From Erythrobacter sp. UBA1916 (GTDB lineage Bacteria; Pseudomonadota; Alphaproteobacteria; Sphingomonadales; Sphingomonadaceae), in the NCBI GenBank assembly GCA_002337385.1, contig DDFY01000019.1, positions 1 through 46,115 of the forward strand: DNA of 46,115 nucleotides, read 5' to 3'. Positions 26,953 to 34,124 of this stretch are shown piece by piece (the stretch's first letter is position 1; the number at the start of each line of letters is the position of its first letter). Under the pieces are notes generated by a model. It saw only the letters and a program-made list of their open reading frames with translations, made no database searches and was not told the origin of the DNA. The position numbers and the translations under genes were made by a program.

Positions 26953-27282
26953 TCAGCACGCGTGAGCGTGAACGAGAATAGGCTCGCCAACCGGTTCGCC
27001 GCGCGTGCGGACAGTGATCTCAATCTCTGTGTCCAAGCAGCTTAGTGCCTTGATCAGCCGATCTGAGCTAAACTCGCGAAAGCGGCCTCGAAGAACTTTC
27101 GAAAGGTCAGGCTGGCTTATACCGGTGAGCTTCGCCGCAGCAGTTTGAGTAAGGCCGCGATCCTTAATGACAGTAGCCAGCTTACGCACGAGGCCAGCCT
27201 TGAGGAGATGGCTCTCTGCGTCTGCTACGCCAAGGTCAGCAAACACATTGCCGCCGCTTTGGGTCACTGTTTCGTTAGTCAT
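26953..27282 (-). CDS. HigA-like HTH antitoxin
   Basis: A 109-residue protein with an XRE-type helix-turn-helix (GLTQTAAAKLTGISQPDLSK, about residues 43-62) and a conserved following helix (LRGRFREFSSDRLIKALSCL). The C-terminal strand EIEITVRTR is typical of the HigA-type antitoxins that accompany Gp49-like toxins. It follows the toxin gene by one base in the same direction, the toxin-first order of HigBA systems. It should neutralise the toxin and repress the shared promoter. Confidence 0.88.
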   Translation of the reverse strand: MTNETVTQSGGNVFADLGVADAESHLLKAGLVRKLATVIKDRGLTQTAAAKLTGISQPDLSKVLRGRFREFSSDRLIKALSCLDTEIEITVRTRGEPVGEPILVHAHAC

Positions 27283-27283
27283 C

Positions 27284-27652
27284 TTACCCTCGCTTCATTC
27301 GCTTTTCATAATCTGACGCAGCAGCTTTCAATCGAGCCTCAATCAACTTAAGATCGGCCTTGCCGGTTGCGATGCCCTTTTTCGATTTCTTCTGAAAGGC
27401 ATGGAGTACGTAAACGGCACCTTCGAATTTAATCGTATAGACGGCGCGATAGGTGTCACCGTCGAAGTCATCGACAACCTCCAATACGCCAGCCCCCTTG
27501 TACCCCTTCAGGGGTTTAGCATCAGCATGCTTACCGCCCGCCTGTGCCACGCTAAGGGCAAAACCCATCACGTCCTTCACATCTTCCGGAAAGCTGCGAA
27601 GGTCTTTGAGGCTCGATCCAATCCAATGAAGCGGCTTTTCGTCATCTGGCAT
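27284..27652 (-). CDS. RelE/HigB-superfamily (Gp49-like) toxin
   Basis: A 122-residue toxin with the opening PLHWIGSSLKDLRSFPEDV, a central AKPLKGYKGAGVLEVVDDFDGDTYRAVYTIKFEGAVYVLHAF (read in parts) and the closing lysine-rich helix KKGIATGKADLKLIEARL. These are the usual blocks of the phage Gp49-like HigB family, which cleaves mRNA on the ribosome. It is the first gene of the pair and has a promoter and palindrome just upstream. The pair lies directly before the divergent Hxs operon and may have inserted there. Confidence 0.9.
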   Translation of the reverse strand: MPDDEKPLHWIGSSLKDLRSFPEDVKDVMGFALSVAQAGGKHADAKPLKGYKGAGVLEVVDDFDGDTYRAVYTIKFEGAVYVLHAFQKKSKKGIATGKADLKLIEARLKAAASDYEKRMKRG

Positions 27653-27660
27653 CTCAATCT

Positions 27661-27695
27661 TATGGTGTTTTCACTATAGATCGTCAAGTGCTAAC
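27661..27695 (-). promoter_or_regulatory. Promoter and operator of the HigBA-like pair
   Basis: On the minus strand TTGACG is followed after 17 bases by CATAAG, a plausible -35/-10 pair just before the toxin start. The spacer contains an imperfect palindrome TATAGTG-AAAA-CACCATA (27661-27678). Such a palindrome inside the promoter fits autorepression by the antitoxin. Confidence 0.5.
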
Positions 27696-27921
27696 GTTAG
27701 ATGAATGAGATTTGAGAGGGGAGGGTTTGGCGATTGGCAGCCAAGCGGGACGCCGCGAAAGTCGGCTCTGTCTGGGATTGCTGGACAATTGGCCATGCCC
27801 TGGAAGCTTGATGGAGCGATCGCACGCCATCCCAAAAATGTTGTCATTGGCGTTGAAGCGCGCGATGCGGCCATTGGAATAGATTGGCGGAAGGGTCAGC
27901 GTCAGACTATTGTGATCGGCC

Positions 27922-29325
27922 ATGGAAATTCGAGATCTCCGAAACCGAACGACAAGGGCTGGCAATTCCATTTTTTCAAGCTCGGCAGGACGCTTCTTCA
28001 GTGCGAGCGAGGACTTCAGGTCACGGCTACAATCGGAGGATCTGACCGAGGCAGATAGGGTCTGGTTGGCTCGTCAAGGCCATCTGCCAGTGAGCAACCT
28101 TGCTCGCCATGCTCAGATGTTCACTCGCGCGCAGAGAATCGCGCGCGCCGGACCACTGCAGTACCTGATCCTAGTTCCAACACTGCGCTGTAATCTATCG
28201 TGCAGCTATTGCCAGGTCTCACGGGCAGATGAAGATGCACGTGGCTTCGACTGGGACGAAGAGACACTCGAAGCTGTTGTGCGGCGCGTAGCGCAGCTCG
28301 AAGTTCCGAGCCCAAAAATCGAGTTCCAGGGCGGTGAGCCTTCGCTCCGACCCGACTTGATCAATGCGGTCATCGAGGCGGTGCCTTCCGACGTTGATGC
28401 AACCTTCGTCATTTGCAGCAATCTGCAATCTCTCAGCGAAGGGTTCCTCGAGATCGTCGAGCGACCCGATGTCCAGATCAGCACCTCGCTTGATGGCGAT
28501 TTCGCCACTCATGCACGTCAACGACAGGGTGGAGAAGGAGCGACCCAGTCCTTCATGAACAATCTGGATCTCTTGCTTGGCCGCTTTGGTCCGGACAAGA
28601 TTTCCGCATTGCCAACAATCGACATGGCCGCTCCCCCTGAAATTGACGACCTAATTGATGCCTATGCTGGGCGGGGACTGACCAGCATTTATCTGCGCCC
28701 GGTCAACTATCATGGCTTCGCTCGCAAAAGACATCCTGCCTCCCTCGCCCAGTCAAACCAGTGGCGAGATTACCATCAGCGCTTTGTGCGGAGGCTGATT
28801 GATCGTAATTGGGCAACCAAGGGGGCAGTCCTCGAAGAGACCTATTTCAGTCACATTCTCAGAAGGATCTTTCAGCCGGGTGTTGATGGCCATGTTGATC
28901 TGCGCAACCCGAATGCCGTCGGACGAGACTACGTGATTGTCGACTTTGATGGACGCGTTTTTCCGACGGATGAAGCGCGGATGCTGACGCGATCGGGCAT
29001 CATCGATCTGGCCATTGGCGATATTCACGGTGGCTGGGACACACCTGAACGCGACGCGCTCGATGCAGCGTCAACGAATTTTGGAGATCCAGTCTGTGAA
29101 GGGTGTGCATACCAGCCCTATTGCGGACGCGATCTTATCGATGACATCGCTCGGTACGGCACGATTTCCCTGCCCCGCGATCAGACCGAGTTTTGCAGGC
29201 GGCATCTCGACCTCTTCGACTTCGCATTCGATCTCATTCACGAGAAGGACGAGAAGACCCAGCACTCGCTGAGACGCTGGCTCGGGCTGGCGGGTGATAG
29301 CCTCGAACTTGGCATCGAAAGATGA
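27922..29325 (+). CDS. hxsB: HxsB, His-Xaa-Ser system radical SAM maturase
   Basis: A 467-residue radical SAM enzyme with the cluster motif C90-NLS-C94-SY-C97 in VPTLRCNLSCSYCQVSRADE. The SAM-binding glycine motif is EFQGGEPSLRPDL, followed by the characteristic HxsB segments ISTSLDGDFATHARQR, ALPTIDMAAP and IYLRPVNYHGFA. The C-terminal SPASM-like cysteines (CEGCAYQPYCGRD, then FCRRHLDLF) would hold auxiliary clusters. It modifies the HxsA peptide together with HxsC. The ribosome site before ATG 27922 is weak. It is coupled to hxsC by a four-base overlap. Confidence 0.93.
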   Translation: MEIRDLRNRTTRAGNSIFSSSAGRFFSASEDFRSRLQSEDLTEADRVWLARQGHLPVSNLARHAQMFTRAQRIARAGPLQYLILVPTLRCNLSCSYCQVSRADEDARGFDWDEETLEAVVRRVAQLEVPSPKIEFQGGEPSLRPDLINAVIEAVPSDVDATFVICSNLQSLSEGFLEIVERPDVQISTSLDGDFATHARQRQGGEGATQSFMNNLDLLLGRFGPDKISALPTIDMAAPPEIDDLIDAYAGRGLTSIYLRPVNYHGFARKRHPASLAQSNQWRDYHQRFVRRLIDRNWATKGAVLEETYFSHILRRIFQPGVDGHVDLRNPNAVGRDYVIVDFDGRVFPTDEARMLTRSGIIDLAIGDIHGGWDTPERDALDAASTNFGDPVCEGCAYQPYCGRDLIDDIARYGTISLPRDQTEFCRRHLDLFDFAFDLIHEKDEKTQHSLRRWLGLAGDSLELGIER

Positions 29326-30395
29326 TCGCGCTGACCTATCCCGCCAGGTCAGATGCGCAACACCGGTTCGTTACACGGCTGCGCGATGGTCTGGTCGATC
29401 ACGATCTGGACAGCCGAGTTCTCGAAAGTGCGGACGCCCGGAGCCTCTGGATCGGCGGGAATGGCCTGCTTCAAATCGAGGCGCCGGCAGACGAATTGAT
29501 CGACGATGTGGTGCTTGTCGATCCAGAAGCCGGCCGCATCGAGCGGCTTCTGCGCAGTGGTTCAGAACACAATACGCTGCTCGTGACCGAGCGTTGCGAT
29601 CAGCTTTGCGTGATGTGTTCGCAACCTCCCAAAAAGAACCACGACGATCGGTTTGCGCTCCTCGAAGAAGCTTGTTTGCTCGCAGAGCCAGGAAGTCTGA
29701 TCGGAATTTCCGGCGGAGAACCGACCCTCTTCAAGAGTCAGCTTCTGGCAATGCTTGAGACGGTCCTGTCAATTCGCCCTGACCTGAGCTTTCATATCCT
29801 GTCGAATGGCCAGCACTTTACGACCGACGATGTTGCTCGCTTGAGCGAAGGGCAATTCGCGCATGTGGCTTGGGGAATTCCGCTCTACGCCTCGACAGCC
29901 ACGTTGCATGACCGAATTGTCGCAAAACCGGGAGCCTTCGAGCGATTGCAGGACAGCTTCGACTACCTCCTGCAAGCGGCCGCGCGCATCGAATTGCGCA
30001 CGGTGATCCTGCAGGACAACCTCGATCAGCTGCCTGATCTGGCCCGTTACGTTTCGATCAATCTGCCATTTATCGAGCAGTGGTCGATTATGGGCCTTGA
30101 AAACATCGGATTTGCAAAGAACCGATGGGACTCGCTCTACGTAGACATTCGCCAGAATTTCGAACCGTTGGATCTTGCACTTGATCAAGCCCAGCTACGC
30201 GGGATTCCAGTGAGACTTTTCAATACTCCCCTTTGCTACCTTCCGGCGGATTTCCGACACTATGCGGTCGCTTCTATTTCGGACTGGAAGAGGCGATATG
30301 CACCAGCCTGCGACAACTGCCATCAGAAGTCGAATTGCTCCGGCTTTTTCGAGTGGCATCCAGAAAAGTTGATCGCCGACGTAACTCCGTTGTAG
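29322..30395 (+). CDS. hxsC: HxsC, His-Xaa-Ser system radical SAM maturase
   Basis: A 357-residue radical SAM protein with C92-DQL-C96-VM-C99 in TERCDQLCVMCSQPPKKN and glycine motif GISGGEPTLFKSQ. A C-terminal cluster-binding segment CDNCHQKSNCSGFFEWH closes the protein. The N-terminal 80 residues are a small beta domain typical of HxsC. HxsB and HxsC always occur as a pair and are thought to act on histidine/serine-rich repeats in HxsA. The start overlaps hxsB (ATGA), and hxsA begins 5 bases after its stop. Confidence 0.93.
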   Translation: MIALTYPARSDAQHRFVTRLRDGLVDHDLDSRVLESADARSLWIGGNGLLQIEAPADELIDDVVLVDPEAGRIERLLRSGSEHNTLLVTERCDQLCVMCSQPPKKNHDDRFALLEEACLLAEPGSLIGISGGEPTLFKSQLLAMLETVLSIRPDLSFHILSNGQHFTTDDVARLSEGQFAHVAWGIPLYASTATLHDRIVAKPGAFERLQDSFDYLLQAAARIELRTVILQDNLDQLPDLARYVSINLPFIEQWSIMGLENIGFAKNRWDSLYVDIRQNFEPLDLALDQAQLRGIPVRLFNTPLCYLPADFRHYAVASISDWKRRYAPACDNCHQKSNCSGFFEWHPEKLIADVTPL

Positions 30396-30400
30396 TCTTC

Positions 30401-30976
30401 ATGACGATGAGGGTGCGGCGCTTCTTGATCGCCAGTTTGGCAACTGCAGGGATCATGCCCATTCCTGCATCCGAGCAGCGGGCTCTTGCCCAATCCGTCA
30501 GCCATGATGGTTCAGCAGATTCGGTCGAGGCTGCCATAGAGAGGTTTGCCGCTCAACATCACTTTCAGTTAGCCCAGCATCGCTCGCATTCGAGCCATTC
30601 CTCGCATCGAAGCCATCGATCGAGTTCGAGTGGTTCATCGAGCAGCCGGTCATACCCAACCGTTACTCCGGCCCCGGCTCCCGCGCCGCGCACGCGCAAT
30701 TCGCGAAGCACGCCGCCAAGTTCCGTGCTCCCGTCTTCACCTGCTGTCGCACCGAACAGGCTTTTTGGTGGCAGCGTCGAGGATCCTTTCAAGGAAACCA
30801 TTCGAAAGGTCCAGCGAGCCCTCATCGCATATGGCTATTACAATGGGATTGATGACGGGATTGTCGGGACGAACACGAGAGCTGCTCTCGTCCGCTTTCA
30901 GACGGATTACAGCCTCAAGGTAACTGGTACTGTCACACCAGAGGTTCTGAGTGCGTTTGGCATTTCCCCGCCATAA
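30401..30976 (+). CDS. hxsA: HxsA, secreted His-Xaa-Ser repeat protein with peptidoglycan-binding domain
   Basis: A 191-residue precursor, the presumed substrate of HxsB/HxsC. From ATG 30401 (a second ATG is two codons later) there is an N-terminal signal sequence (RVRRFLIASLATAGIMP...ALA). Residues 60-74 hold five tandem His-Xaa-Ser units: HRS, HSS, HSS, HRS, HRS. A serine-rich and then proline-rich linker follows (about residues 75-120). The C-terminal domain is PG_binding_1-like (VQRALIAYGYYNGIDDGIVG, then TNTRAALVRFQ, TVTPEVLSAFGI), so the modified repeat would be displayed near the cell wall. It overlaps the next gene by 26 bases. Confidence 0.88.
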   Translation: MTMRVRRFLIASLATAGIMPIPASEQRALAQSVSHDGSADSVEAAIERFAAQHHFQLAQHRSHSSHSSHRSHRSSSSGSSSSRSYPTVTPAPAPAPRTRNSRSTPPSSVLPSSPAVAPNRLFGGSVEDPFKETIRKVQRALIAYGYYNGIDDGIVGTNTRAALVRFQTDYSLKVTGTVTPEVLSAFGISPP

Positions 30977-31349
30977 GCTTGCCTCGCACGGTCTTGCTGT
31001 AGTTCTGGGCATCGGTCTTGGCGTTGCCGGAATGCCGGCGTGGCGCGAACTGGTGATCGCCCTGAACCAGGAGGAATACGGCAAGCTCGTTGCGAAATGT
31101 GACGGTGCCATGCGCGATCACTTCCAGGCCAAGGTCCATGCGGCTGACAATCCGTCCAGGAAGAGCGGGTTGTCGCTTCAATCCGCTGAAGTCGGCCTCC
31201 TGGTTTGTCAGGACTACGATCTCTACCAGAAACGGCTCGGGCAGTGGGGACTGAGAGAAAACGAACTATCCCGGATGCGTCTTACGGCCATCGAAGAGCG
31301 GGCAAGTGACCTTGACGAAGTGATCGCGACCCATGAAATCCGTTACTGA
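30951..31349 (+). CDS. TIGR03982-like His-Xaa-Ser system protein
   Basis: A 132-residue protein with GTG start inside the end of hxsA. A single N-terminal membrane helix (LAVVLGIGLGVAGMP, about residues 15-30) is followed by a helical, presumably periplasmic domain. The segment CQDYDLYQKRLGQWGLRENELSRMRL agrees with what I recall of the TIGR03982 family of Hxs-associated proteins. Its function is unknown. Position and overlap on both sides tie it to the Hxs operon. Confidence 0.75.
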   Translation: MRLAFPRHKLASHGLAVVLGIGLGVAGMPAWRELVIALNQEEYGKLVAKCDGAMRDHFQAKVHAADNPSRKSGLSLQSAEVGLLVCQDYDLYQKRLGQWGLRENELSRMRLTAIEERASDLDEVIATHEIRY

Positions 31350-32622
31350 TTGCCTTCGCAATCTGGCGCTTTGCTTCGCGGCTTGTTGGACACTGGCTGG
31401 GTGCAGTGAAAATCCGGGGACAGCATCTCCGGATTTCAACTACCGACCGGACAAAAGCCCTGCCGTCGGACATCTGCGGATCGCAGCCTTGCGGGACTCA
31501 GCCCTCAAACATGGTCTGATCAGGCCCGAAGAACTTTGGGTCGCGAGGCAGCCCGCATTGGAAGCAGTTGGCGGCCTCATGTTCGATTCACCGCTGATGA
31601 GCCTAAACAGTTCAATTAGCTGTAGGGATTGCCACCTCGACGAATTCAGTTCGACCGATGGCCTGCCCAACGCTGTGGGTGCTGGCGCGTCAGGGACCGG
31701 TCGGGCTCGGATGCATTCTGGCGGTGAGATCATTCCGAGGAATGTCCTCCCGCTCTGGGGACGCGGCAACAAAGGATTTGAAACATTCTTCTGGGACGGA
31801 AAGGTCCAGATGGTCGAAGGCCAGGTCATCAGCCAATATGGTGAGTTGGTGTCATCGAATGACCCCATGGTGGTTGCCGCTCTCCTGCCATCCGTCGAAA
31901 TTCGCGAAATGCTCGCCGATGGCAGCGAGGTCAGGCAGAAGCTGGCCGACGAAGATGTTGCTACAGCGGCTGCTGTACAGGAGCAGATCACAAAGCGCTT
32001 TGTGTCGGACGCCGACATCGGCCCCAAGTTGGCACAGGCAGCCGGAAAGCAGCCACAGGACGTGCAGTTTCTGGATGTGGCCCAGGCATTGGCGGCCTTC
32101 ATCAGGCATGAGTTTCGGATACGCCCGACGAAATTTCATCGCTTCGTTTTTGACAATGGCCCGATAACACAGTCCGAACTGAACGGGGGAATCCTGTTCT
32201 ATGGAAGAGGTCGCTGCGTGGCTTGTCACAACGGGCCCTATTTCACCGATTTCCAGTTCCATGCGGTTGCGTTTCCGCAAGTTGGATTCGGCAAGAACGG
32301 CTTCGGCATCGATGAAGGCAGATACAATGTCACCCTCGATCCAAAGGATCGCTTTCTCTTTCGGACCCCTCCTTTGTACAACGTAGCGCATACAGGACCT
32401 TATTCTCACTCGGGATCGGTCAATCGGCTCGAAGCCGCGATAATCGCACATTTCGATCCTCTTCGCTTAGTCCAAGTGGATGACATGAACGCACAGGAAC
32501 GAACCGATCTCTTGCGACGGCTCGGTGCGGCTGGAAAGGAGACACTGCCGTCCTCACTCACCGACGAGGAGGTAGGAGACCTGAGTGCATTCCTGGAAAC
32601 CCTTTCTTTCTCCAATCGATGA
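31333..32622 (+). CDS. Hxs-associated MauG-like di-heme cytochrome c lipoprotein
   Basis: A 429-residue periplasmic di-heme protein of the cytochrome c peroxidase/MauG family. The N-terminus has a lipobox LAGC (C24). The two heme sites are CRDCH (residues 97-101) and CVACH (295-299). Conserved blocks include RNVLPLWGRGNKGFETFFWDG, FKTPPLYN-like FRTPPLYNVAHTGPYSHSGS and the C-terminal DLSAFLETL. MauG performs long-range oxidation of a protein to mature a tryptophan cofactor. Here it may oxidise the secreted, HxsB/C-modified HxsA protein. MauG-like partners of Hxs systems are known (TIGR03981, as I recall). The gene overlaps the previous one by 17 bases. Confidence 0.9.
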   Translation: MKSVTDCLRNLALCFAACWTLAGCSENPGTASPDFNYRPDKSPAVGHLRIAALRDSALKHGLIRPEELWVARQPALEAVGGLMFDSPLMSLNSSISCRDCHLDEFSSTDGLPNAVGAGASGTGRARMHSGGEIIPRNVLPLWGRGNKGFETFFWDGKVQMVEGQVISQYGELVSSNDPMVVAALLPSVEIREMLADGSEVRQKLADEDVATAAAVQEQITKRFVSDADIGPKLAQAAGKQPQDVQFLDVAQALAAFIRHEFRIRPTKFHRFVFDNGPITQSELNGGILFYGRGRCVACHNGPYFTDFQFHAVAFPQVGFGKNGFGIDEGRYNVTLDPKDRFLFRTPPLYNVAHTGPYSHSGSVNRLEAAIIAHFDPLRLVQVDDMNAQERTDLLRRLGAAGKETLPSSLTDEEVGDLSAFLETLSFSNR

Positions 32623-32628
32623 CGCTTG

Positions 32629-32665
32629 GATCACCGTTGAACGCGGTTCAGTGCTGGCGGTGATC
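32629..32665 (+). terminator. Inverted repeat after the Hxs operon, possible terminator
   Basis: GATCACCG (32629-32636) pairs perfectly with CGGTGATC (32658-32665) across a 21-base loop, just after the MauG-like stop. It is followed only by CTTTCAG, so the U-run is weak. It may be a terminator or an RNA-processing hairpin. Confidence 0.35.
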
Positions 32666-32741
32666 TTTCAGGGTTGAGCTTGCCTCGACAGCAATTCTCC
32701 ACCCCTTTCAGCCCTACGGCTTCGAGACAAATCACCCTTGT

Positions 32742-32756
32742 GTTCTATTTATGTTC
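32742..32756 (+). promoter_or_regulatory. Perfect LexA (SOS) box before the S24 repressor gene
   Basis: GTTCTATTTATGTTC matches GTTC-N7-GTTC exactly, with an AT-rich spacer, 56 bases before the ATG. It may be bound by chromosomal LexA or by the S24 protein itself. Confidence 0.8.
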
Positions 32757-32811
32757 TGTATAGGATGAGTTTCCTATCTCCTAGATCGATTCCATTTCGG
32801 GACCAGAACGC

Positions 32812-33453
32812 ATGGACCAAGCCCGCGAAAACCTCGACCGCCTGATCCAGGAACGAGGCGTCAATTACTCCTCGGTATCGCGCATGCTCGGGCGCAATGC
32901 CGCCTACATCCAGCAGTATATCCGCAGGGGCAGTCCGCGCGAACTCGACGAGAAGGACCGACTGGTGCTCTCGCGCTTCTTCGGGGTCGATGAAAAAGTT
33001 CTCGGCGCGCCGACCCGGCGCGAAGGCCCTGTCGTGCAGCTGGTGCAAGTCCCCATTCTCGATGTCGATGCCTCGGCAGGCCATGGCGCTTTGGCGGAAA
33101 TGGAATCCAAATGTGCCCAGTTCGGGTTCGAGGAGAACTGGCTGCGGCGCTTAACCGCCAGCAAAGCCTCGAGCCTTTCGATCATCCATGTGCTGGGCGA
33201 TTCCATGGAACCGACCTTGCACGATGGCGACGAAGTCCTGGTCGACCTGGGCGATGGGCAGTCGCGCCTGCGCGACGGGATCTATGTCCTTCGCATGGAC
33301 GATGCACTTTCGGTCAAGCGGATCGCTATCGAGCCGCAAGGCCGCAAGATCTCGGTGACGAGCGATAATCCCGCCTATCCGAGCTGGAACGGCCTCGACC
33401 GGCGCAATATCAACATCGTTGGGCGCGTACTTTGGTTCGGACGCCAGCTGTAG
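32812..33453 (+). CDS. CI/LexA-like repressor with S24 self-cleavage domain
   Basis: A 213-residue regulator. The N-terminal helix-turn-helix (about residues 8-45, SSVSRMLGRNAAYIQQYIRRG) is followed by a linker with a possible cleavage site (DASAGH, about residues 86-91). The S24 peptidase domain has nucleophile S131 in VLGDSMEPTLHDGD and base K169 in ALSVKRIA. RecA-stimulated self-cleavage would relieve repression after DNA damage, as in SXT SetR or phage CI. It is the first gene of the right-hand transfer block, behind a LexA box, and may be the master repressor of the element; that is inference. Confidence 0.9.
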   Translation: MDQARENLDRLIQERGVNYSSVSRMLGRNAAYIQQYIRRGSPRELDEKDRLVLSRFFGVDEKVLGAPTRREGPVVQLVQVPILDVDASAGHGALAEMESKCAQFGFEENWLRRLTASKASSLSIIHVLGDSMEPTLHDGDEVLVDLGDGQSRLRDGIYVLRMDDALSVKRIAIEPQGRKISVTSDNPAYPSWNGLDRRNINIVGRVLWFGRQL

Positions 33454-33466
33454 TAGCACTTTGCCA

Positions 33467-33892
33467 ATGTTCCTCCTGATTGCCGCTTCAATCGTCGCTT
33501 CCGGCCGAACCTTCGCCTGCACGCCGATGCGCGTGTGGGACGGCGACGGACCGGTCTGGTGCGAGGAAGGTCCACGCGTTCGTATTTCCGGCATCGCTGC
33601 CCGCGAAATGGACGGCACCTGCAATGCTAACCAGCCCTGCCCCGACGCCACTGCAATTGCAGCTCGCGACGCGCTGGTGAATCTGCTCGGTGGCCCACTT
33701 GGGACCGTGCCGACAGGTCATATCGTGGTCACGGGCGGCACAATGCGCTGCATTTCGACGGGCGCGGCAGGGGGCAGTCGCACCGGTGCCTGGTGCACCC
33801 TGCCCTCGGGCGCCGACCTCTCCTGCGCGATGGTGGCTACAGGGACCGTACTCAAGTGGGACCGCTACTGGGGCAATCACCAATGTCGCTAG
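33467..33892 (+). CDS. Secreted SNase-like (thermonuclease fold) protein
   Basis: A 141-residue protein beginning with a signal peptide (MFLLIAASIVASGRTFA). It continues with an SNase-like OB fold: CTPMRVWDGDGPVWCEEG, VRISGIAAREMDG, then ATAIAARDALVNLLGG. The first block resembles the SNase DGDT region but with DGDGP, so the calcium-binding and catalytic set may be altered. Cysteines suggest disulfides in the periplasm. It begins 14 bases after the S24 stop and is likely co-transcribed. Similar genes accompany transfer regions of sphingomonad plasmids; the role is unknown. Confidence 0.75.
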   Translation: MFLLIAASIVASGRTFACTPMRVWDGDGPVWCEEGPRVRISGIAAREMDGTCNANQPCPDATAIAARDALVNLLGGPLGTVPTGHIVVTGGTMRCISTGAAGGSRTGAWCTLPSGADLSCAMVATGTVLKWDRYWGNHQCR

Positions 33893-33911
33893 CGCATCGG
33901 ACCGGCACCCC

Positions 33912-34115
33912 ATGACCAAGCTCGGTGACTGGGAGCTTTGGGCCTGCGCCAATCAGGTCCTCAAGTTCCATAGCGACAAGGCAGCGCACCATGTCGCTGA
34001 ACAGATCGGTGCGCTGGCCCTGCAAGGTGACGAAGACGGCATTGCGGCATGGCAGGAGATCGCAAGGCGCATCGCCGCGCTTGCCGAGACCGAAGGCCGC
34101 GCCACGCGGCAGTAG
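33912..34115 (+). CDS. Small DUF6961-like protein
   Basis: A 67-residue, mainly helical cytoplasmic protein: MTKLGDWELWACANQVLKFH followed by HVAEQIGALALQGDEDGIAAW and EIARRIAALAE. I recall this pattern as DUF6961, a small family common on sphingomonad elements. ATG 33912 is 20 bases after the SNase-like stop. It ends 9 bases before the convergent relaxase stop. Its function is unknown. Confidence 0.65.
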   Translation: MTKLGDWELWACANQVLKFHSDKAAHHVAEQIGALALQGDEDGIAAWQEIARRIAALAETEGRATRQ

Positions 34116-34124
34116 TACGCATTT

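Noticed and set aside
27705..28058. Plus-strand frame of 117 codons before and across the hxsB start, considered as HxsD
   Set aside because: No HxsD-like motif, it overlaps 136 bases of hxsB in another frame, and there is no ribosome site.
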